This document shows positions 42,839 to 51,404 of a DNA stretch of 64,000 nt, in pieces. Under the pieces are notes generated by a model. It was given only the letters and a program-made list of their open reading frames with translations, did not search any database and was not told where the DNA came from. Source of the stretch: Robertmurraya sp047302285 (GTDB lineage Bacteria > Bacillota > Bacilli > Bacillales > Cytobacillaceae); NCBI RefSeq assembly GCF_047302285.1, contig NZ_CP154845.1:2542001-2606000 (forward strand), in the 5' to 3' direction. A program made the translations under genes and the position numbers. The stretch's first letter is position 1, and the number at the start of each line of letters is the position of its first letter.

Positions 42839-44581
42839 TTAAACAAATTCAACGACTACCCACTCTCTCACACTGTTGATAAACCAAGCTTTAGTGGCAG
42901 TCTTTAAGTCATCTTTCGTAAGTGTTCTTTCTTCGATGATTCCTTTTTCTATTAGTTGTCCCCGGAATGTTCCGGCAAGTAATCCGCTCTCTACTGAAGG
43001 CGTCAAAAGCTTCCCATCGATATCGAGTATGATATTGCCATTTGTAAATTCAGTAATTTCGCCTGTTTCATTCCATAGAAGAACGTCAAAAACATCAGGA
43101 AAGCGTTTTTGAAAATGAGTGTAGATCGCTCGATTCGTTGTTTTATGAAATAAAAAAGGACTGGAACTATTTACAGGTTCATCTGCAAGAACAACTGGTC
43201 GAACCAGCCTATCCGTATTTTCAAACGGATAGCACTCGATGGTCCATTCACCCGTTTCACTGAAGAGAAGACGAACTCTCCACTTACCACTACTTTTTTC
43301 TCCCGCTAACTCTAGCAAATCATTTCGTAAACTTTCACGAGGATCAGGATAACCAAAATAGGAGGCCGAGTTGCTTAAACGCTGCAGATGTTCCTCTAGC
43401 AAAAAGATTGACCCTTTTTCCAATAACATCGTTTCTAATAATTGAAACTCTGCTCGTTCTTCCTGAAGGAGCCCTGCTTTGGCTACGACCTCATTGTACT
43501 CCCCCGTTGTGGTTGAATCCCAAGTAATCCCTCCGCCAACTCCATACGTAGCCATTCCTGTTTCCTGTTCCATCCAAACAGTCCGAATCGGCACATTAAA
43601 GATCGCTTCTTTATCTGGTGTAATATAACCAATCGCACCACAGTACACTTCTCGTGGCTCATCCTCAAGTTCAGCGATAATCTCCATCGTTTTAATTTTC
43701 GGTGCTCCCGTTATCGATCCACATGGAAAAAGGGCTTTAAACACATCAACAATACTCGCTTCTTCAGAAATAGTTGAAGTAATCGTGGAAGTCATTTGGT
43801 GAACGGTCGGATATCGTTCAATATCAAAGAGACTTTCTACTTTCACAGTGGCTGGCTCTGAGATGATCCCTAAATCATTGCGCAATAAGTCGACAATCAT
43901 GACGTTTTCTGCCCTGTTTTTTTCAGAATTTCTTAACCACTCACGTCTCTCTATATCTTCTGAAAAAGTACGCCCTCGTTTTACAGTCCCCTTCATTGGA
44001 CGTGTCGTTAACTTTCTATCTTTCATATGGAAAAATAATTCAGGTGACGCAGACAAAATAGTATGTTCACCTGTGTTTACATAGGCACAGTAATTCGATG
44101 ATTGAGCTTTTTTTAGACGATTGAAAAAGGCGATATCATCCCCATTAAATTCAGACTGTAAACGAATCGTATAATTTGTTTGATAAGTATTCCCTTGTTC
44201 AATCTCATTTTTAATCGAATGGATTGCTCCATTATATTGTTCCCGATCAACAGAAGGCTTCCATGAAGAGTTTTGATAAAGTCCCGAAGCATTGAGCGTT
44301 TCATCCTTCGGTTCAGTAAAAATCGCGAACCATAATAAAGGCATTTTACTACCTTTTTTCACTTTAAATGCTGAATCAAAAGCTGGTGCACTCTCATAAG
44401 TAAGAAAACCTGCAGCATAATACCCTTGCTCAACTGCTTCTTCAACTTTTCTTAAGCAAGGCAAAACCTCTTCAATCAATTGAGTCGTGATTATTTTTTC
44501 TGGTTCACAAAAGGTATGCGGTTTAATATGTCCATCTGCTTGGGCAAATTCAAAAGATAAAAAAGGTGTATTATTCATCAT
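42839..44581 (-). CDS. pabB: Bifunctional aminodeoxychorismate synthase component I / 4-amino-4-deoxychorismate lyase (PabBC fusion)
   Basis: 580 aa. N-terminal chorismate-binding PabB domain (about 80-370) with QGNTYQTNYTIRL, ASPELFFHMKDRKLTTRPMKGTVKRG, ENVMIVDLLRNDLG, FPCGSITGAPKIKTMEII and YCGAIGYITPD. A C-terminal class IV aminotransferase-like domain (about 385-580) with LLEEHLQRL, FHKTTNR with the PLP Lys, EITEFTNGNIILDID and SGLLAGTFR acts as PabC lyase. Makes 4-aminobenzoate from chorismate for folate. Overlaps PabA by 11 bp (ATG before the PabA stop). Confidence 0.93.
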   Translation of the reverse strand: MMNNTPFLSFEFAQADGHIKPHTFCEPEKIITTQLIEEVLPCLRKVEEAVEQGYYAAGFLTYESAPAFDSAFKVKKGSKMPLLWFAIFTEPKDETLNASGLYQNSSWKPSVDREQYNGAIHSIKNEIEQGNTYQTNYTIRLQSEFNGDDIAFFNRLKKAQSSNYCAYVNTGEHTILSASPELFFHMKDRKLTTRPMKGTVKRGRTFSEDIERREWLRNSEKNRAENVMIVDLLRNDLGIISEPATVKVESLFDIERYPTVHQMTSTITSTISEEASIVDVFKALFPCGSITGAPKIKTMEIIAELEDEPREVYCGAIGYITPDKEAIFNVPIRTVWMEQETGMATYGVGGGITWDSTTTGEYNEVVAKAGLLQEERAEFQLLETMLLEKGSIFLLEEHLQRLSNSASYFGYPDPRESLRNDLLELAGEKSSGKWRVRLLFSETGEWTIECYPFENTDRLVRPVVLADEPVNSSSPFLFHKTTNRAIYTHFQKRFPDVFDVLLWNETGEITEFTNGNIILDIDGKLLTPSVESGLLAGTFRGQLIEKGIIEERTLTKDDLKTATKAWFINSVREWVVVEFV

Positions 44582-45149
44582 TTGTCGTCCTCGGTTTTAA
44601 AAAGTTTCGAATCATCTCTAAGCCAGCTTCAGTCAAAATCGCTTCAGGATGAAATTGTACTCCCTCTAATGGTAAACACTTATGACGTAAGGCCATAATT
44701 TCACCAGCCTCTGTCTCTGCCGTTATGTCAAATTCATCTGGTAGTGGGCTATCTACGATTAAGGAATGATATCTAGTAACGGGTAGTGGAGTTTCAAGCC
44801 CACGAAATACCCCTTTTTGATCATGCTGTATGATGGATACCTTTCCATGCATCGGTTGTACTGCTTTTTTGACCATCCCACCAAAAGCTTGTGCAATGAT
44901 TTGATGTCCTAGACATACACCGAAAATGGGGATATCCGCATGCAACTGCTTCACCACATCCAAACAGATCCCCGAAGAGTCGGGATTGCCTGGACCAGGT
45001 GAGATCACGATATGTGTAGGATTAAAGTTCACCACATCTTCTAAAGTCAATTGGTCATTTCGGACAACTTTTACCTTAGAGCCACATTCACGTATATATT
45101 GCACTAAATTGTATGTAAATGAATCATAGTTATCGATTAAAAGTATCAA
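44571..45149 (-). CDS. pabA: Aminodeoxychorismate/anthranilate synthase glutamine amidotransferase
   Basis: 192 aa, class I glutamine amidotransferase. Active-site triad: Cys in IFGVCLGHQIIAQAFGG near 75-91, His and Glu in EGVQFHPEAILTE near 163-175. N-terminal ILLIDNYDSFTYNLVQYIRE and HIVISPGPGNP motifs are present. Supplies ammonia to PabB; in Bacillus this protein often also serves TrpE. Overlap with pabBC makes the folate role certain. Start ATG has only a weak RBS. Confidence 0.93.
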   Translation of the reverse strand: MILLIDNYDSFTYNLVQYIRECGSKVKVVRNDQLTLEDVVNFNPTHIVISPGPGNPDSSGICLDVVKQLHADIPIFGVCLGHQIIAQAFGGMVKKAVQPMHGKVSIIQHDQKGVFRGLETPLPVTRYHSLIVDSPLPDEFDITAETEAGEIMALRHKCLPLEGVQFHPEAILTEAGLEMIRNFLKPRTTNDE

Positions 45150-45245
45150 CTTTCATTTTTCTCCATTTCGCTATGTTAAAAACACTCCTATTATAGCGTA
45201 TTAGCTTTGCTTCTGTGAAGACAATAAACTATTATGTCAATTAAT

Positions 45246-45280
45246 AATAAAAGCTCAATATTCAAAACGAATATTGAGCT
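45246..45280 (-). terminator. Terminator of the DUF4353 gene
   Basis: 12-bp perfect stem AGCTCAATATTC/GAATATTGAGCT (45252-45263 and 45269-45280), 5-nt loop, then TTTTATTATT on the minus strand. Confidence 0.88.
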
Positions 45281-45298
45281 CACCATGATAAGTTTCTA

Positions 45299-47407
45299 TT
45301 AAGGTCTATTTCCCATACTAGGCATTTCAATTCCGAGTTCAGCTAACTGAGCCTGCGCTTCCTCACGAGTAATCGAACCTTCCCTCTGCTGTTTCATAAT
45401 TTCTTCTACCTGTTCTTTTGTTTCATCATCTAATTCTGTAAACATACCTTCAGGCGCAAATCCGTCAGGACGTTTACCCTCGGGTGCCGTTCCATTTTCC
45501 GGAGTTTGAGAACCATCAAAATTAGGGCGTCCGCCACCTTCTGGAGCTTGACGACCAGGTCCACCAGTGTTTGCTGTAGTAATCCCCGTTTCATTAAGCC
45601 ATGTAATCGTCTCTGCAATCTTGAAATCAACCACATTCGTTCCATCTTGATAGTCCCCTTCACGGTAAAGACCGTTTATTTCGTTCCCTGTAGAAGTTCC
45701 ACCTGAATACAACGTATAGGTTTCATCCTTTTTCAACTGTGGAGAACTAATAAAGAGCGATTGATAGTTCTTAAGTGGACTAAACGTTAATACAGTGTTT
45801 CCTTCACTATCTTCTAGGTGAACCATCGTTCCAGCTTGTTGAGTTTCCGAATAAGTCATCATGATTCCAGTTTGTTCAGATGTTTCAGATGTGGCTTGAG
45901 CCATTCCAGTGCTCCCAACGGCGACCAGTACACCTCCGCTTATTTCAAAGTCCTTATCATAATCCAAAGCACCATTGCCATTATCGACCGGTCCATTTAC
46001 GATCACTGTTCCGTCTGTCATGACGATAGATCCATTTGCATCAAGACCATCTCCCCCAGCATCAACCGAGATTTCACCACCATTTATTTGTAGTTTCCCA
46101 CCATCTGTTCCAGCCTGCATGTCCATCCCTGAGCCATCATTTCCTCCAGCAATATTAATCCCATCATCACTAGCAACCACTTTAATGGCTCCATCATTAA
46201 TCGTGATGGATTTACTCTCTATTCCTTCATAACTTTTGGTAATATCTATATTCCCACCGTCTATTTCGATACTTGAGTCAGCATGAATCCCATCATCACC
46301 TGAAGCAATGGTGAATTCTCCCCCCATAATCCTCAAGCTATCATTGCTATGAAGAGCGTCGTCTAAAGCATCAATGGTGAAAATTCCGCCAGCAATGACG
46401 ATTTTCTCAGTTGCTTTCAATCCTTTTGTACTAGCTGATTCTGAAGTGGATGTGGTTTGATTCGTTTCACCTCGGAATCCCATTCTATCATTAAAGTTGT
46501 TGATCGTTTCCGGGCTCCCATCACCCGATACGATCGTATACGTACCACCAGCAACCAAAAGGGTAGTAACTGCTTGGATCCCATCGTTTCCTGAAGTGAT
46601 CTGGAATGTACCACCTTCAAGAGCAATTGTCCCTTTACTTTCATCTTTAGCATTTGTTGACTTAATCCCATCTCCATCGGCTTGAATGGTTAATTCCCCA
46701 TCTTTCACAGCCACTAAATCTCGACCCATTAAGCCGTCATCTGCTGCATCAATTTCTATTTTTCCACTCATTATTTTTAGTTCATCTTTACTCGTAATCC
46801 CGTTATTAAAATTTCCCTTAACGTTTAATGTACCCGTTCCATTAATCGTAAGATCATCTTTACTAAAAATGGCTGCATTCGGTTCATCCTCATTTGAATC
46901 CTGTTCTTGATAAGTTTCCCCATCAGAAACGATATTCGTTGTATTTTCCACAAGTGAAATCACGGTTTTTTCAGCTTGATCGACTTGAATGGCAGGACCC
47001 GTTGAATTTGAAATCTCTACACCATTGAGGACTAATTTGACTGTATTTTTATCTTCAGCATCGACAACAATTTTCCCATCTTCTAAATTCCCAGATAGAA
47101 CATACACACCACTTGTTTTAATGGTCAGAACTTGATTGTTAAAAATCACTCCAGCACTGGAATCAAAGCTTGCATCCGTACCGTTTAATTCGATATAGAT
47201 GGGGTTTTCATTTTCCCATTCTGTATAAAAATCATTCTTGTCATAGGAGACCTTTTCATTAATAAGGTCACTAATCTCATTCTTAGACGCCGCACTTATT
47301 ACGTTCTCATTGCTCGTATTCGTAACTGAAGCATCGCTACATGCCACCAATAGGTTCATGCTTAGTAAAGTCGAAGCTATCGTATAATATATCGTTTTCT
47401 TTTTCAT
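45299..47407 (-). CDS. Secreted carbohydrate-binding-like beta-helix lipoprotein (DUF4353)
   Basis: 702 aa. Signal peptide with lipobox LLVACSD near 19-25. The body (about 70-520) is a repetitive beta-helix: short turns of form GDDGI, DGG, ADDG and NDG repeat every 18-25 residues (examples: SGNDGIQAVTTLLVAGGTYT, SGDDGIHADSSIEIDGG, ASDDGINIAGGNDGSGMDMQ), typical of DUF4353/right-handed parallel helix proteins that bind or process polysaccharide. A C-terminal Pro/Gly-rich low-complexity stretch (EGGGRPNF, APEGKRPDGFAPEGMF) precedes a helical end (DDETKEQVEEIMKQQREG). In other Firmicutes DUF4353 occurs with CotH, VTC and DUF4956; the last two are here, CotH is not. Confidence 0.85.
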   Translation of the reverse strand: MKKKTIYYTIASTLLSMNLLVACSDASVTNTSNENVISAASKNEISDLINEKVSYDKNDFYTEWENENPIYIELNGTDASFDSSAGVIFNNQVLTIKTSGVYVLSGNLEDGKIVVDAEDKNTVKLVLNGVEISNSTGPAIQVDQAEKTVISLVENTTNIVSDGETYQEQDSNEDEPNAAIFSKDDLTINGTGTLNVKGNFNNGITSKDELKIMSGKIEIDAADDGLMGRDLVAVKDGELTIQADGDGIKSTNAKDESKGTIALEGGTFQITSGNDGIQAVTTLLVAGGTYTIVSGDGSPETINNFNDRMGFRGETNQTTSTSESASTKGLKATEKIVIAGGIFTIDALDDALHSNDSLRIMGGEFTIASGDDGIHADSSIEIDGGNIDITKSYEGIESKSITINDGAIKVVASDDGINIAGGNDGSGMDMQAGTDGGKLQINGGEISVDAGGDGLDANGSIVMTDGTVIVNGPVDNGNGALDYDKDFEISGGVLVAVGSTGMAQATSETSEQTGIMMTYSETQQAGTMVHLEDSEGNTVLTFSPLKNYQSLFISSPQLKKDETYTLYSGGTSTGNEINGLYREGDYQDGTNVVDFKIAETITWLNETGITTANTGGPGRQAPEGGGRPNFDGSQTPENGTAPEGKRPDGFAPEGMFTELDDETKEQVEEIMKQQREGSITREEAQAQLAELGIEMPSMGNRP

Positions 47408-47496
47408 TTTCCTTACTCCTTTTCTTCTTGTACTATCATTGGTAAAGTCTAAACGAGTAGACTTGCTTGACCCGTTGTTTCACATTATGATAGATG

Positions 47497-47515
47497 AACC
47501 TTAACAAAACCTTAA
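47497..47515 (-). promoter_or_regulatory. Direct-repeat operator before the DUF4353 gene
   Basis: Minus strand TTAAGGTT (47515-47508), 3 bp, TTAAGGTT (47504-47497): repeat period 11 bp, the spacing bound by OmpR/PhoB-type response regulators. Followed by a -10-like TATCAT/CATAAT. The same repeat precedes the VTC gene at 49622. Confidence 0.75.
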
Positions 47516-47562
47516 AAAGAAGCAGTTCGAAAAAGACGACATGCAAATACTAGAAAAAACCT

Positions 47563-47591
47563 TTTCCAAACGGACAGGTTCGTCCTATAAT
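47563..47591 (+). promoter_or_regulatory. Sigma-A promoter of the two-component system
   Basis: TTTCCA (47563-47568), 17-bp spacer, TATAAT (47586-47591), 38 bp before the response regulator start. No TTAAGGTT repeat here, so the sensor pair may be expressed constitutively. Confidence 0.6.
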
Positions 47592-47628
47592 CAAGCTAAT
47601 CGATTATTCATTAAAAAGGAGATTTATA

Positions 47629-48315
47629 ATGAAACTGTTAATTATAGAAGATGATCCACATCTCTCGGACACAATTAAAGAAACGACAGAAGGGATGTTT
47701 GAAGTAGAACAGGCATTTGATGGTGAAGAAGGTCTATATTTAGCGGAACAAAATATCTTTGATTGTATTATTCTGGATATCATGCTTCCTCATCTGAATG
47801 GTTTTGAAATCCTTCAGCAGTTACGAAAAAAGCTCATCCAAACTCCTGTTATCATGCTAACCGCCAAAGATGGAATTGATGATAAAATTCAAGGATTTAA
47901 AGTAGGAGCGGATGATTATTTAGTGAAACCTTTTCATCGTGAAGAGCTATTACTACGTTTAGAAGCAATTGTCAGGAGAACGGGTGCAGATTTTCGTGAA
48001 AATGTTCTTTCATTCAAAGAATTGAAATTAAACATTATCAAAAGAACGGTCCAAATTGGAGAAGAATCCATTAAATTAAACGGGAAACAATTCGACCTAC
48101 TTGAGTATTTAATGAACAATAAAAACACGATTTTAACAAAGGAGCAAATCTTTGATCGAATTTGGGGGTTTGAATCGGATACTTCAACAACGGTCGTCGA
48201 AGTATATGCAAGTAACCTACGAAAAGCCTTAAAAAAATACGAGTATGATCAATATATTAAAACCTTTCGAGGCTTAGGTTATATGCTATCAGAAAATGGT
48301 GAAGAAAATGGCTAA
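47629..48315 (+). CDS. OmpR/PhoB-family response regulator
   Basis: 228 aa. Receiver domain 1-115: IIEDDPHLSDTI acidic pair, phospho-acceptor Asp in CIILDIMLPHLNG near 46-58, Thr in VIMLTAKDG and Lys in DYLVKPFHREELL. A winged-helix DNA-binding domain follows at about 125-226 (LNGKQFDLLEYLMNNKNTILTKEQIFDRIWG, TTVVEVYASNLRKAL, TFRGLGYML). Overlaps the kinase start. The 11-bp-phased repeats at 47497 and 49622 are the likely targets. Confidence 0.95.
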   Translation: MKLLIIEDDPHLSDTIKETTEGMFEVEQAFDGEEGLYLAEQNIFDCIILDIMLPHLNGFEILQQLRKKLIQTPVIMLTAKDGIDDKIQGFKVGADDYLVKPFHREELLLRLEAIVRRTGADFRENVLSFKELKLNIIKRTVQIGEESIKLNGKQFDLLEYLMNNKNTILTKEQIFDRIWGFESDTSTTVVEVYASNLRKALKKYEYDQYIKTFRGLGYMLSENGEENG

Positions 48316-49594
48316 AAAGAAGATTTTCAAAAAACAACAGCAACATTTTATGATTCTTAATTTCATTGCGTTTACGATCATTTTTTCCATATTTGGAATC
48401 ATCATTTTCGGTCAAGTTCAACGAACATTATTCTCTCAAACAGATAAAGAACTGATGAATTTTAAGGAAATGATGAATGAGCAAACTCTAGGGGAAATTC
48501 GATTGCCACGTTCAAATCAGAATCCCCCACCTAGTGAGAGAATAAGAAACGAGCCCAACCCGCGAATTATCGTGTTAAGCTGGGATGAGTCAGGGGAAAT
48601 CATTAACGATAGCCCACTCGGGAGCTTATTCTATGAAAATTATTTACAAGATTATCAATTAGATACCAAAACCGTCGATACTATCACGAACATGTCCATT
48701 GACGAGACGTATCATTTTCGGTATCTCATATTTAAAGACGTCGATGATCATGATGATGTAGCTTATATTCAGCTAATGATCAATATTAATGCAGAAAAAA
48801 CAATTATTGAGAATTTTGGTGAACTTCTCATTATATGTTCATCAATTTTTATCATTCTTTCTATTTCCGCTAGCTATTTTCTATCAAAAAAGATGATGAA
48901 ACCGATCATTCGCTCATGGAATAAACAAGCAGAATTTGTTGAAAATGCATCTCACGAACTTCGAACACCACTGACGATTATTCAAAACAAATTAGAATTA
49001 TTACTTACGAATCCACAAGAAAAGATCATGAATAAATTTGAAAATATTGCGCTCAGCCTTTCTGAAACACGACGTCTATCTAAGCTTACATCCGATTTGT
49101 TGACATTAGCTAGAGCCGACGCTTCCGAAACAGACCTAATAAAAGTCCCGATTGAGATCGACAGCTTTGTGGAAAAAATATGTGCACCCTATATCGAAAT
49201 CGCAGAATCACAAAATAAACATTTTTCTTTAAAATTGAATGCACAAATGGAAATTAAGGCAGATGAAACTCGACTTCACCAGCTATTCGTCATCCTCCTT
49301 GATAATGCATTGAAATATACAAGTGATGAGGAGAGCATCGAAATAAAAACATCCGTATCTGATCAGAAAATCCATCTTGAAGTAAGTGATACGGGCATTG
49401 GCATAAAAGAGGAGAATATGAAATTTATTTTTGACCGTTTTTACCGAGAGGATAAAGCACGTTCTAGAGAAACAGGCGGAAGTGGACTAGGTCTTTCGAT
49501 TGCTCAATGGATTGTTCAAAAACACAATGGCTCTATTTCAGTCTCCAAAAATCATCCGAAAGGTACGGTTTTCACAGTTAATTTCCCTATTTGA
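48308..49594 (+). CDS. Membrane sensor histidine kinase
   Basis: About 428 aa; ATG 48308 has GGTGAAG upstream, and an in-frame ATG at 48296 is also possible. Two membrane helices (about 15-36 and 177-197) frame an extracytoplasmic sensor of about 135 residues. Then H-box ENASHELRTPLTIIQNKLELL, N-box HQLFVILLDNALKYT, G1 VSDTGIGIKEEN, F-box FDRFYR, G2 GGSGLGLSIAQWI. Partner of the preceding regulator. The signal is not known; given the regulon, a cell-surface polymer, phosphate or envelope state is conceivable. Confidence 0.94.
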   Translation: MAKKKIFKKQQQHFMILNFIAFTIIFSIFGIIIFGQVQRTLFSQTDKELMNFKEMMNEQTLGEIRLPRSNQNPPPSERIRNEPNPRIIVLSWDESGEIINDSPLGSLFYENYLQDYQLDTKTVDTITNMSIDETYHFRYLIFKDVDDHDDVAYIQLMININAEKTIIENFGELLIICSSIFIILSISASYFLSKKMMKPIIRSWNKQAEFVENASHELRTPLTIIQNKLELLLTNPQEKIMNKFENIALSLSETRRLSKLTSDLLTLARADASETDLIKVPIEIDSFVEKICAPYIEIAESQNKHFSLKLNAQMEIKADETRLHQLFVILLDNALKYTSDEESIEIKTSVSDQKIHLEVSDTGIGIKEENMKFIFDRFYREDKARSRETGGSGLGLSIAQWIVQKHNGSISVSKNHPKGTVFTVNFPI

Positions 49595-49595
49595 G

Positions 49596-49622
49596 AAATC
49601 ACGATATTCGTGGTTTCTTTTT
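49596..49622 (+). terminator. Terminator of the two-component operon
   Basis: AAATCACG/CGTGGTTT arms (one wobble) then CTTTTTT; the T run leads straight into the operator for the VTC gene. Confidence 0.7.
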
Positions 49623-49641
49623 TAAGGTTTGTTTAAGGTTT
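49622..49641 (+). promoter_or_regulatory. Direct-repeat operator before the VTC gene
   Basis: TTAAGGTTT at 49622-49630 and again at 49633-49641, period 11 bp, followed by AT-rich TAATAATAC as -10 region. There is no clear sigma-A -35, as expected for a promoter activated by a PhoB-type regulator. Matches the site at 47497-47515. Confidence 0.78.
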
Positions 49642-49688
49642 GTAAATAATAATACGTTCATAGACAAAAGAGAAAGGAGAGAAACAAG

Positions 49689-50390
49689 ATGAGCACATCA
49701 ATGGGATTAGATTCATTGAAGGGTCGTAGAGAATTGAAGCATGAGATAACAAAAATGGATTGTTATCATCTTCGACAAAAATTGAAGCATGTTATGGAAA
49801 TCGATCCACATGCCAATCAAGAAGGAAAGTATTTCATCCGCAGCGTTTATTTTGACAACTTTAATGACAAAATTTTAACCCAGAAGAAAGAAGGTTTGTA
49901 TAGTCGAGATAAGTTCAGAGTACGATTATACGATTTCAATACGGACTATCTGAACCTAGAAAAAAAGAGTAAACGTAATAATTTAACCTATAAACAAAAA
50001 TGCCCTCTCACCACATATGAGTATGAGCAAATCAGAAATGGAAACATCAGTTGGATGGAGAATGATTCTAGAACTCTTATACAAGATTTATTCGTTCAAA
50101 TGAATTTATTTCAACTCAAGCCATTGACGGTCGTCGACTATGAAAGAGAAGTCTTCATCTATCTACACGGGAACGTACGCGTCACCTTTGATCGTTCGAT
50201 TCGAACAAGTCTGCGGAACAACGATGTACTGAATCCCCATTTGGCCATGGTGGATACAAATCCAGATATTGTCGTACTCGAAGTCAAGTATGATGAGTAT
50301 TTACCTTCTGTCATTAAACATTTGCTTCAAATAGGAGACCGCAGCATTGGAACCTATTCAAAATATCAAATAAGTCGTATGTACGGGTAA
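49689..50390 (+). CDS. VTC-domain protein (polyphosphate polymerase-like)
   Basis: 233 aa, a single VTC domain of the tunnel-fold triphosphate enzymes. Basic and acidic tunnel motifs in order: GRRELKHEIT near 12-21, YFIRSVYFDNF near 47-57, KFRVRLYDF, LNLEKKSKRN, VVDYEREVF, VRVTFDRSIRTS, VVLEVKYDEYLP and YSKYQISRMYG at the end. Yeast Vtc4 makes polyphosphate with this domain; bacterial homologues beside CotH/DUF4956 are uncharacterised and might transfer phosphate or nucleotidyl groups to a surface polymer. No membrane segment. RBS GAAAGGAGAG. Likely operon with the next gene. Confidence 0.92.
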   Translation: MSTSMGLDSLKGRRELKHEITKMDCYHLRQKLKHVMEIDPHANQEGKYFIRSVYFDNFNDKILTQKKEGLYSRDKFRVRLYDFNTDYLNLEKKSKRNNLTYKQKCPLTTYEYEQIRNGNISWMENDSRTLIQDLFVQMNLFQLKPLTVVDYEREVFIYLHGNVRVTFDRSIRTSLRNNDVLNPHLAMVDTNPDIVVLEVKYDEYLPSVIKHLLQIGDRSIGTYSKYQISRMYG

Positions 50391-50425
50391 GCATTTATAT
50401 CACTTTAATTTTGGAGGAATTCAGC

Positions 50426-51109
50426 ATGGAAAGCATCAATTTTTCAGATATCTTTAAGTCTAGTATTTTAGAAAAAACAAGTAGTTTTTCAATTATTGAT
50501 TCGGTGATCGGTTTAATGGTTGCCTTTGTGATAGGGTTATTCATCTATATGGTGTACAAAAAGACGTTTTCAGGAGTTATTTATTCTCATAGCTTTAATA
50601 TTTCGTTAATTGTCTTATCGATGGCAACAGCCTTGATTATCATTGGAATTGGATCGAACGTGCTTTTATCATTAGGGATGGTCGGCGCATTATCGATCGT
50701 TCGCTTTCGAACACCCATTAAAGACCCTATGGACCTCGTCTATTTATTTTGGGCAATTGTGTCCGGTATTTTATGTGGTGCAGGTTTCATTCTTCTTGTC
50801 ATTACCGGCTCAATCTTAATTGGTCTAGTATTAATCTTCTTTAGTAATCGAATTAAAATTGAGAATCCCTATTTACTAGTGGTCAAATATTCAACAAATC
50901 AGGTGGAAGAAATAATAGGACAACTTCTCTCTCAAAATACAAAAAAACACATAATTAAATCGAAATCGATCATGCCAGGAAATGACTATGAGGTAACGTA
51001 CGAAATCCGCGTAAAACATTCAGAAACAGACTTTATTAATCGAATTTCTGATATTCAGGGAGTCAAATCAGCTGTCATGCTTAGCTATGATGGAAACTTC
51101 ACTGCCTAA
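50426..51109 (+). CDS. DUF4956 integral membrane protein
   Basis: 227 aa from ATG 50426 (GGAGG eight bases before). Four or so membrane helices between residues about 25 and 140 with the family core SLGMVGALSIVRFRTPIKDPMDLVYLFWAI near 86-115, then a soluble C-terminal domain (about 145-227) with an ACT/MgtC-like beta-alpha pattern (NPYLLVVKYSTNQVEEIIGQLL). Always seen next to VTC-domain genes, which suggests a membrane partner that secretes or anchors the VTC product. Function otherwise unknown. Confidence 0.9.
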   Translation: MESINFSDIFKSSILEKTSSFSIIDSVIGLMVAFVIGLFIYMVYKKTFSGVIYSHSFNISLIVLSMATALIIIGIGSNVLLSLGMVGALSIVRFRTPIKDPMDLVYLFWAIVSGILCGAGFILLVITGSILIGLVLIFFSNRIKIENPYLLVVKYSTNQVEEIIGQLLSQNTKKHIIKSKSIMPGNDYEVTYEIRVKHSETDFINRISDIQGVKSAVMLSYDGNFTA

Positions 51110-51118
51110 ACATTGTTG

Positions 51119-51172
51119 AGCGCCATCGTTCAGTACCGTCTTTAGGGGATGCTGACTCATGGCGCTATTTTT
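51119..51172 (+). terminator. Terminator of the VTC-DUF4956 operon
   Basis: AGCGCCAT/ATGGCGCT arms at 51119-51126 and 51159-51166 followed by ATTTTTAATT. Confidence 0.85.
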
Positions 51173-51174
51173 AA

Positions 51175-51342
51175 TTATTTTGATGTAATTCTTAAGAAAT
51201 ATCCATCTGGATCTGTGATTTTGAACCCTCTCATCTCCCAAGGATACTGTTCCACTTCAACTTCGATTGGATAATTATATTCACAACAGCGTTCATACAC
51301 CTTCTCTAGTTCATCAACGACAATAATGAATTCAACTAACAT
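51175..51342 (-). pseudogene. C-terminal half of a VOC/glyoxalase-fold gene
   Basis: ATG 51342 (AGAGGA upstream) to TAA 51175, 55 aa. The sequence VEFIIVVDELEKVYERC then QYPWEMRGFKITDPDGYFLRI is the second beta-alpha-beta-beta-beta module of VOC proteins, which normally have about 115-130 aa and two modules. So the first module is missing, though an RBS-like site is kept. Either a decayed gene or a rare half-size VOC protein that would have to dimerise. Confidence 0.55.
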
Positions 51343-51404
51343 TCCTATCTTCCTCTTTTAATAACATAGGACCTGCCAATTAAACTTAGCAAGCATTTAA
51401 TGAT

